Positions 55,561 through 64,000 of a stretch of DNA of 64,000 nucleotides are shown one piece after another. The notes below the pieces were generated by a model. It saw nothing but the letters and a program-made list of their open reading frames with translations, ran no database searches and was not told where the DNA came from. The position numbers and the translations under genes were made by a program. The number at the start of each line of letters is the position of its first letter. Position 1 is the first letter of the stretch. The DNA is from Talinum fruticosum. Taxonomy: Eukaryota > Streptophyta > Magnoliopsida > Caryophyllales > Talinaceae. Where the stretch lies: contig JAITYX010000062.1 in the NCBI GenBank assembly GCA_021018815.1, positions 3,191,501-3,255,500 on the forward strand, in the 5' to 3' direction.

Positions 55561-56837
55561 CGAACAAAATCATCTATTTATATGAATACTACAAGTCAAG
55601 AATAATGAAAAGCAAGCTACAATTTCTAAAACAAGCAACAATATTGGATATCATCCGCAATAAAATTAATGTTCTTACCGAGGATATATAATTATAAGGT
55701 TTATGCCTTTCCCCCTCTTTTAGACTTATCTTCAATATATATGCCCTCTTGATGGTCAGCCCTTAAATATAATTCTTCAAAGGATTCTCATTTTCGACAG
55801 GCATTCCCTAGGAGAAGGCTGGATTCTCCTCAACAAACTCACACACATCTTCACCTTCCCCACCAACAATGTGCCTCTTCCCTTGAAGAACAATAGACCA
55901 CTTATCATTGGTAAGGTCCTCAACATAGAACATTTGTCTTGGTTGGGATGTCATAACGAATTGATCCCCTGTAGGCCCTTCTCTTGTGAGATCGACCATC
56001 GTGAATCCCATCTCATTAACTCGAACAACGTTGTTATTGTTAGCCCATTTGCACCGAAAACGGGCTCACGAAAGTCAACATAGTCTAGCTCCCATATCTC
56101 CTCAATGACACCGTAATATGACATTTTAGCTCCAACGAAATTTTTGTCCTTGGAGCTAGAAACATGAAGTACATGAGCCTTCAATGTGACCCCACTATTT
56201 TGCGAGGTGCTCCTATTGTCTTGGCTCTTTATGTAGAAAGAGTATCCATTGATGTCATACCCACGGTAAGATATGACTTCCAACCTGCAGCCCTCTAGCC
56301 AAACTAACTAATGTTTGTGAAATATGTTCTTGTGATTCTTCCAATTAGCTAGTGATCACTCTATCTCTCGAACCGGTTGAAAAATGAGCGATTATGATGG
56401 GTCAGTACCCATGTCTCATTTTTCCTCGGTATTGTCTCCTTATGAGGGATTTGTGCTCATCAATGAACGGTTGCACTTCATCGTTGTTTTATAAAATATA
56501 AAGATGTGCTTGATCCCTTATATCTCGACTGATTGTTAGAACCGTCGACCCCGGTTTCCTCGCCTACCGATCTTCCCCATAAATCGATGTTTTGGAATAC
56601 CAACTTCTTCCATTTGGGGGTAGTATTCATAACGAAACTCGACACACTCCTCAGCTATGTATGCCTCAACAATGCACGCTTCCGGTCGGTACCAATTTCT
56701 AACATACCCTTTGAGAATTTTCATGAAATGTTCAAATGGGTACATCCATTGGAAAAATCGGACCACGTAATCGCACTTCTCTCACCAAATGGACAACGAG
56801 GTGCACCATGATATCGAAAAAGAATGTGGGAAGTACA

Positions 56838-57089
56838 TGTTAGCTTGTCGTTCGGTTACAAATTAAACCACTACTTAGGCTTATAATAAATAATATAGCA
56901 TAGGGAAGTAGGGATCGAATCCACGAGGAAAGATACAATAATATGCAAGCTTAAATCTAATTAAATTTACTACTCTTTAAAACAAAACAGAAAATATAAA
57001 TTAAAAAATCAATAACTAAAAATCATAGAAAATTATCTAACAACTAAATAAATCATTTATACATAATAAAAAAAACTATAATAGCCCAG

Positions 57090-57148
<59 letters not shown>

Positions 57149-59086
57149 TAATTAAAACAGAAAACTAAAGCAGAAAATAAACAAATTCAAAAACAGAAAA
57201 TTAAATAAGTAAAATTCTGCACTAAATTAATTATGAAAATAAATACTAGAATTACCTAGAATATTAAAAATAATTTTCTAGACCTAACCAGACCCTAAAA
57301 ATATAAAAATAAAATTTAAACCCGAATTTACGAAATTATTTAACTAAAAACCTGCATTAATTAAATTCAAGAATTAAATCTAAAAAATTATCAAATTAAT
57401 TCCAAAAATTCTAAAATTTAATCACATCAAATTAGGACTCTATCTAAATCGTAAAAGAAGATAAAACACAAAAATTAATAAAAGAAGCTACTTTTAAACT
57501 AATTTCTAACAAACTGACTTAAAAATAATAAAAAATGACAGAACAATAATCTGAAAATTAAAATATATAAAGACTCAAAATTAAATTAAAAGTTTTTTCT
57601 AAAACTAACCTAAAAGACTGTTATCTAAGGGGGATAACGAAATTGATAATAAAAGACTATAAATTTATAAATAAAAATTGACAAACTAAAGAAAATAACT
57701 AAAAAGTAAATAAATAATATCAAAGATATCAAATTTATAAAAAGCACTTAGTATTATCTATATCCACCATGCAAATTATTATTTATCATTAACACACAAA
57801 TTGATCTACCCATGAGCTAAACTGTAGAAGACAACCACTAGCGGATCTTCCCCGTTTTTCCTTAATTATTAGTTTACTTAGGCCTAGCCCTAATATAAAC
57901 CCTACTAATATTGATAACCCTAACACTAGCACTAGAATTTAATCAAATTAGAGCATTAAGTATTAGAAAAACATCATCTAGCACCTAATAACCAATCTAC
58001 TAGCAAATTGATTTAAAAAGGATCTATGATAATTTCCTAATTAAAAGAGATGGGTATGAGCCATCTATGATTAATTAGGGTGATACTTATGTCTAAAAGA
58101 TCAAGTGATTACGTATTAAAACCCTTTAAACTATCATATGAATTTATATAAAAATAATTAGTGTGCACTCTAATTAATTAGACATAAAAACATAAACATT
58201 AAACACAAATTATCATAGAATCATGGATTAAATCAATAAGACAATAAAGATCGAAACTTTGTTTCAAAATAAATAATTTAATATGATTTCAAATAGATTA
58301 TACTAAGTATAAAAACTACTCACACATAATATAATTTGGGACACATAAAAATAACATCTTTAATAATAATAAAAATAAAATTACAATAATAATATTACTA
58401 TCATAATATTCCTACCCATAGTGGTGATGATCAAGATGATGATGATGAATGAAGGCTGGCGTGGAATGAAAAGATGAGGCATTTGATGATGATGAAGATA
58501 ATTAGGAGATGGTGGACGAGGTTTACGTGAGGTGATGATAAAGATTACGATGATGGTGGAGTAGAGATGTAAGCGAGGAGGTGGCAAAGGGGAAGAAAGT
58601 GGGAGGTGATTGATGATTAGTGTGAGGTGCTTTGGGCAGCGAGAGAGGTTTGTGATGGCATGAGCTGTGGGCAGCGAGAGAGTTTTGTGATGGGCAGCCA
58701 GCGAGAGTCCCCGAGAGAAGGAGCTGTGTGGGGATTAAATAGCTCGTGAGGGATGTTGGCTTGGTTCCTCTTTCTTCTCATGCAACTTGGAGGAGTCCTA
58801 GTAGGTTTAGAAGTATGATTATCTTCACTCTCCTCTTCAAATTAAGACTTCATAAAATATAATGTCATAAAATAAATATTTTATGACACATTATTTTTAT
58901 GAACCAACTTCATGTCTCTTGAACGCTTGTCGATAGCTAAAAATCCGCTTTTAACATATTTTCTTTTCTTCCACACTTTATTTGATAATTACCTATAAAT
59001 AGATAAAATAGGATAAATTAGATAAAATAAACTATATAATATAAACTAAATAGCTAATAAAAATACGTATAAAATACAACTTAACA
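56838..59086 (-). mobile_element. probable solo LTR inserted in the CACTA transposase
   Basis: A 2249-bp AT-rich block interrupts the transposase between CQLELYL and MYFPHSF. On the minus strand it starts TGTTAAGTTG and ends CAAGCTAACA, the TG...CA ends of an LTR, and it is flanked by near-identical 5-mers (TGTAT, TGTAC). No gag-pol is present and the two ends are not direct repeats, which favours a solo LTR over a full element. It contains (TA)n at about 57096-57142 and gggatcgaatccacgagg near 56912. The parent family is not identified. Confidence 0.6.
57096..57142. repeat. (TA)n microsatellite
   Basis: An uninterrupted run of alternating T and A, about 46 bases, inside the probable solo LTR. 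Confidence 0.95.
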
Positions 59087-62000
59087 GATACAGCTCAAGT
59101 TGGCACAACGTAACGATCACGCCGCACCGAAGTTCATCCAATTTCTCCAAATCAACGACTTTGTTGCATATGGCATTGAAAAGAAGTAAAGGCTTGTGAT
59201 CGCCTATCTCGACATGTTTTCGCATCACGACTCGAATAGCAACCGACAGTATTTGTTGCATCAAAGCATGACAATTGTGAGATTTAAGACCGATTAGTCT
59301 ATAATAAGACATCAAAACAAGTCTACTGATGTTTGAAGAATATTCCTGTAACACTTAGAGTTTCTTCAAGGTCTCACACAAACATTGTTTTTCCCTTTTA
59401 CTCAATGTGTAAGACGTCGGAGGCAAATATGTTCTCTTCCCTTTTGGTTGTGGCGCTAATTCCTCCCGTATTGCCATTTCACACATATGGAGTCGTGCTT
59501 TCGTCTCGTCCTTGGTCTTCCCGGTATATTCGGAAGAGTGTCAATGAGATTTTCACGGATGTTTTTTTCTATGTGCATTACATCAAAACTATGTCTCACA
59601 TACAACTCTTTCCAATATAGAAGATAAAAAAATATTGATTTCTTTTTCCACACACCGTTTCGAATTGATGTCGGTATGGCTTTCCGAACTCCACATCAAG
59701 ATCCCTTACTTGCTCATATATTTGATGTCCTGCTAATGGAGTTGGAGCAGAATCCATATCGATTTTACCATTGAAAGACTTCTTTTTCGTCGATATTGAT
59801 GGGAAAAAGGAAAAAACTTTCGAGTGTCCGAGATAGGCCGTCTTTTTCCGTGCTTGAGTTGATAGGAGCAAGTACCCTCTGCATAAATGAGGCATGCCTT
59901 GTGTCCTTTGACGGTGTATCCGGACAAGTTTCCGTATGCGGGAAGTCATTGATTGTGGTGAAGATCATAGCTCGCAATGTAAATTGCTCTTGATGGTATG
60001 CATCGTAAACCGATACACCATCCCACAAAAGTTTGAAATCTTCAACAAGAGGCGCCAAGTACACATCTATATCATTTCCTGGTTGTTTAGGCCCGGAAAT
60101 GAGCATTGACAACATAATGTACTTGCACTTCATACACAACGATGACAGTAGGTTGTAGATAACGAAAAGAACGGGCCAACAGTTGTGCTTGCTACTTAGG
60201 TCACCGTGGGTTTTTATTCCGTCAGTACAAAGACACAAACGTAGATTTTGTGCTTCCCTACCAAATTCGGGAACAGTGAATGGATCTTCTTCCGTTAAGG
60301 AGAATCGGTAGGGTGACGTAGCTTGTCGTCATAGACTTTTCCGTCGGCATGCCACGTCAAGTTTTTCGCATCGGTTGCACTTGAAAAAGGTGCTTAAACC
60401 TCGGTATTATCGGCAAGTACCACAACACCTTTGCAGGAGGTCCCTCAACACTCTCTCCATCGATGTTTTTCATTTTGTATCGAGTTACACAACACTTAGG
60501 ACATTCGTGTCTAAGTGCATGTTCTTTTCGGTATAATATGCAATCGTTGGAACAAACATGTATCTTCTTATACCCCATGCCCATAGGATACAACATCCTC
60601 TTCGCCTCATACGTATAGTTGGGAAGGACATTGCCTTTTGGGAGTATATCTTTGACCACACCTAACAAGTCCAGTGAAACTTTTGTCACTCCAACCGTTA
60701 GCCATTTTCAAGTTCATCAACCTCAACACAGCTGATAAACGGGTATATTTATCATACCCGGGTAAGGAGGCTTCTTTAAATCGGCTAACAATTGCTCCAA
60801 TACGTGTGGTGATCGACTAAATCACGTTATACTCCACGAACTAGATCTTCAGGTCGATCTTCTAATTCCATACTACTACTGGCTTCATTTTCATCATACC
60901 ATTCATCTTCCTCTTGTACGGGTATATAATTCACAGACTCCTCTTCCCTATACCATACCCACACCTTATAAGTTGTGTCAAACCCATGTCAATATAGGTG
61001 ACCTTTTATAACCTTAGGGGGAATCTTGAGGAGTTGAAACACCTTAAACACGGACGAGAATATGGACGGTTCTCCGAATTTGGCGGCATGTTCGACGATA
61101 ATCTCTAGAAAGTTGTTAACATCATCACGATATTCTACACTCCTCCTATCGCTACAAACCCACGCTTGATCCATACCTTACTATAAACACGAGAATTAAT
61201 TCACCACATATAGTTCAAGAAATACGTACTTACGCACAAATAATATGACATGAGCCTAAGATCCTTCTACAGGGATAGATGGTCCTAAATCCATTCAAGA
61301 ATAATATGACCCTAGACCATGTAGTAAAATCTTATCATACATTTGACAAAATTCTGGCAGTATTTCCCTTAGTTCTTCAAGTAAAACATATGAAAACAAA
61401 TTGGCTAATGTGTATATCCTTACTTAATTGTATGGTAACGAAATAAAGATACACACATCAAACCCATCGTCATCATAATTGCACCCGAAGAATGATAGAA
61501 AAAAATGAGCACCGTGATATCTTGTCAAATTTATGATGATATTATAATAGACACACAACATATTATCATATTATTTCTCAAACTGTCCAACACAAACAAT
61601 TCAAAAACCTATACATACCAAGCTAATATCCTAAACGTTATACGCACATTTATGCACGTACCGCGACCTAGGATAACTTGTTATATATAGATGTTTGAAT
61701 GGGTTCTATAAGCTTATGAAATGCATATGATAATTTAATGAAGCATGCCATTAATCGAATAATATGAAAAATAATAAAGCTCTATATCCAAATTATCTTT
61801 GTATTTCTCTAAAACCTTAAACAAATTTGGATTTACCATCATTAACTATCATTATATTTTCCTATAAATTAAATCCTAAAATCCTAAACCCATTTCTCAA
61901 AATCTCTAACATTTCACGAATTTTCAACTTAAAAAACTAAAACAAATGTTACCCACATTCTCAACATTCACACATTATCAAACATTTTTCAACAAAGATT

Positions 62001-62454
62001 CAACATCTCAACAATCTCAACATTATTCACATTCTCCACATTCACATCATTACCCAAAATACCTTTACCATTTAACAATATTAAATCTTGTAAATAACTT
62101 ACAAGTGGAAGAATAAGAAAAGATAAAGATTCATACCGTAAGAACGACTGAAAACAACAACGATAATGAAGGAGGAAAACAACGACAACAATGGTGACAC
62201 ACACATCCACCGACGACAAATACTAAGATAACTATAAGAAAGAAGAGAGACGATGAATGAGCGAAATGGAAATTAAACAACAATAGCAACAATGGCGCTG
62301 ATTACTTACCGGCAACTCCGAGTAGATCTAGATCTTAGTTGTGGACGAAAGTGAACGGTGGAGAACGATAAGGCCGAGAGTAAATAGCATATGAAGTGGG
62401 CATGAAAATAACAGGTATGTTCTCGGGTTTTTAGATCTATTTTGAAAGAAATTT

Positions 62455-62680
62455 GACGACGGTTTTTAACCGAACCGTCGTCATATGTAACATATGACGA
62501 CGATTCTATGAAAAGAACCGTCGTCCACAAATGCCCAACACATACGACGATGGTTCTAATGTAAGAACCATCGTCATATGTGCTTTAGAATGCCAATTAT
62601 TTACAAAAATGCCACCGATCCAGTTTTCATGACGGTTTGTCCTTTTAACCGTCGTTAAAGACCCGTCGTTAAAAGTGGTT
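62455..62680. repeat. right subterminal repeat region of the CACTA element
   Basis: Inverted units of gacgacggtt...aaccgtcgtc, catatgacgacgattc...gaaccgtcgtc and acgatggttc...gaaccatcgt, mirroring the left side. They end at the terminal repeat. Confidence 0.85.
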
Positions 62681-62694
62681 CTATAGTAGTATAT

Positions 62695-63246
62695 ATGTGA
62701 TAGTATCCGTCGTCAATTTACCTTCCGGAGCGGAGTTACTTATTGTAACCACCAATATATCCCAACTCTCAAGAAGTGAACTAGAAGCAATAATGCCTCT
62801 AATTCATCTCTCGAGTTTCATCTCGGCCTTTGACAATTGATTTATGAGCCCCTTGAATGTGTTCAAGTGCTTATCATATTTTGGCCATCCTTATACCCCA
62901 ACTTCACCGACCTTCTCACAAGGTGAGCTTTATTACGTGAAGTCTTCTTTTAAATCAACGACTCAAGGTGTGTCCAAAGCTTGTATGCATTGTCAAAGTT
63001 TGACACATGCTCGAACAAGCTTCGGTCGATGTATTTTCGAATCATCACAACAGTCTTGCAGTTTAACTTCGTCCAATCTTTCTCATTTATGCCTGCTGGC
63101 ATATCCTTACTTTGAATAGGCTCAGCGAGGTCTTTGCAAATTAAGTGGGTTTCCATCATGGACTTCCAGTAGGGGTAATTATCTACTATAAGTTTGGCCA
63201 TGTCACCATCGTAAGTGACGAGTACTCTCCATCTTGAATCACACAA
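62695..63246 (-). pseudogene. copia gag 5' part
   Basis: The N-terminal half of the copia gag: YPYWKSMMETHLICKDL and LWTHLESL are typical of the family. The segment at 63246-62950 is open; it then degrades toward 62695, where the CACTA element interrupts it. The frame resumes on the other side at about 54321 with LLNEEAERK, so both halves belong to one gag. Confidence 0.85.
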
Positions 63247-63267
63247 AAATATGGTTGCTCAACCCGA

Positions 63268-63279
63268 GCTCCGATGCCA
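63268..63279 (-). other. primer-binding site of the copia element
   Basis: TGGCATCGGAGC on the minus strand, one base inside the 5' LTR. It differs at two positions from TGGTATCAGAGC, the usual copia site complementary to the 3' end of initiator methionine tRNA. Confidence 0.75.
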
Positions 63280-63280
63280 C

Positions 63281-63989
63281 TGTTGGGAAAAGGCGGGTTG
63301 GTATAGCGGAAGCGAACTCTTTTTCCCTCTTTGTGTAATTTAATATGGGTTATAAAATTATGAAAATATAATAGATAGAGACACAAATTTTTACGTGGAA
63401 AACCCTCCAAGACGAACGAAAAAACCACGACACCGTTGGTCCAAAAATATACTTCTACTATATGAATAGTAGGATTATAAAAATATCTCCTCTAAAGAAA
63501 TTAGAGGGTACACTCAATATCTTAGCCACTCGGGGTGGAATACAAAATTAATCTCACCCAAGTTTTGGTGGAACTCCCTCACATATTTTTGGTGGTATAC
63601 ACTCAACACTCAAGTGATTCTCTCTCTCACTTGGATTTTACTTGCTTGCTTGCCTCTATAATGCTAATGTAAGCTCTTATTTATAAAGGTCTTAACATTG
63701 CTTGAGTTCTCCTTTGCCGGGCATAAATTTAGCTCCATTCAACACTTATTAAATGATGATCCTCCAAAGTCTTCCAAAGCTCACTAGGTGTTAACTTACT
63801 AGACCTTTTGACTCTCAATGCCTAGAATTTTACTTGTTGTAACAATTTCAATTTGAATGCATTTATACCATGGTGGAAAATATTCCACCATCCCTTTGAT
63901 GCCTTTCGTTGAGTTGCAGTAAGTTTCTTCCTCCCCCTTTTTTGCTATTCATATGATGTGGGTCCCACCAATTATGGGGGAACCTAACA
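63281..63989 (-). repeat. 5' LTR of the copia element
   Basis: Starts tgttgggaaaaggcgg at 63281 and parallels the left LTR for about 690 bases (shared words cgggttggtatagcggaagc and ttttggtggaactccctcac). It ends cctaaca at 63989. Beyond attatgggggaa it no longer aligns to the left LTR. The end may be truncated or rearranged. Confidence 0.8.
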
Positions 63990-64000
63990 CTCCTCATGAG

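Larger units (their letters stand above)
55808..61174 (-). pseudogene. CACTA transposase (TNP2 type) with DUF4218/DUF4216 regions, broken
   Basis: Read on the minus strand: a transposase-associated start (MDQAWVCSDRRSVEYRDDV, 61174), the TNP2 block LPNYTYEAKRML and IHVCSNDCILYR (about 60630-60510), LCTDGIKTHG and GNDIDVYLAPLVEDFKLLWD (about 60230-60010), FDVMHIEKNIRENLI (about 59590), LKSHNCHALMQQ and the start of DUF4218 (about 59300-59090). After the 2.25 kb insertion the frame resumes with MYFPHSFFDIMVHL (about 56830), YVRN..RPEACI..AEECVEF (about 56690) and DUF4216 (MSYYGVIEEIWELDYVDFR, about 56120). Stops and frame changes are frequent. No TNPA-like partner gene was recognised. Confidence 0.9.
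54325..62691 (-). mobile_element. CACTA (En/Spm) DNA transposon inserted in copia gag
   Basis: The left end is CACTACTACAGGAACCACTT. The right end, read inward, is TACTACTATAGAACCACTT, a terminal repeat of over 25 bases whose first base is mutated at the right end. TAT flanks both sides (54322-54324, 62692-62694), the 3-bp duplication expected of CACTA elements. Both subterminal regions carry many palindromic gacgacggttc/gaaccgtcgtc units. Inside lies a minus-strand TNP2-type transposase broken by stops and by a 2.25 kb insertion. Non-autonomous today. Confidence 0.93.
50192..63989 (-). mobile_element. Ty1/copia LTR retrotransposon carrying nested insertions
   Basis: LTRs in direct orientation lie at 50192-50952 and 63281-63989, with gag-pol between them on the minus strand, so the 5' LTR is the right one. 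The order gag, protease, integrase, RT, RNase H is that of copia. Without the 8.4 kb CACTA insertion (54325-62691) the element would be about 5.4 kb, normal for copia. Its genes carry many stops and frameshifts, and the two LTRs differ visibly, so it is an old, immobile copy. The right edge is close to the window end and could extend further. Confidence 0.9.

Overview
This is a plant nuclear genome window, almost certainly from a dicot. The genes have many introns with GT-AG borders, most intergenic DNA is AT-rich, and MITEs, a LINE, an LTR retrotransposon and a CACTA transposon are all present. The transit-peptide region of the ketol-acid reductoisomerase resembles the spinach enzyme as I remember it, so Caryophyllales is a reasonable but weak guess. 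There are no prokaryotic features, CRISPR arrays or convincing tRNA/rRNA genes.

Layout. (1) 1-11.3 kb, plus strand: a tandem cluster of G-type lectin S-receptor-like kinases. It holds a 5'-truncated kinase half (1-1626), a decayed kinase pseudogene (about 2090-3130), a full-length gene with one frameshift (6391-9487) and a decayed S-domain relic (about 10.6-11.3 kb). (2) 11.7-15.8 kb, minus: VIP5/RTF1, a Paf1-complex subunit, with a predicted 2 kb intron in its 5' UTR. (3) 18.5-23.1 kb, minus: chloroplast ketol-acid reductoisomerase, ten exons. (4) 25.2-33.4 kb, minus: a UBC13-type E2 (UBC35/36), eight exons, whose 4.9 kb intron 4 carries two 510-bp hAT-like MITEs and a GGTTCGGGT-like minisatellite. 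(5) 33.5-40.5 kb: gene-poor, with MITEs, a 255-bp tandem duplication and a LINE remnant. (6) 40.5-46.5 kb, minus: a HAD phosphatase with a shortened flavokinase-like tail (riboflavin kinase/FMN phosphatase family), ten exons. (7) 46.8-50.2 kb: little content beyond a TPR-like relic and one small MITE. (8) 50.2-64 kb: a nested transposon block. A Ty1/copia element on the minus strand has its gag gene split by an 8.4 kb CACTA element, and the CACTA transposase is in turn split by a 2.25 kb probable solo LTR.

The four conserved genes (transcription elongation, branched-chain amino acid synthesis, K63 ubiquitination, flavin/phosphate metabolism) do not form a pathway; this is ordinary plant gene order. 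I rebuilt their exon phases by hand. VIP5 and the E2 are clean. Three other genes (receptor kinase, reductoisomerase, HAD/flavokinase-like) each appear to lack one base, in or next to a T run on the coding strand. One is a conserved enzyme that should be essential, so assembly error is the leading explanation and matters to anyone using this sequence.

I did not find a convincing new biological system. The most interesting observations are the shared HRDLK-to-HRDLT change in the receptor kinases, the degenerate flavokinase domain, and the three-level transposon nest.
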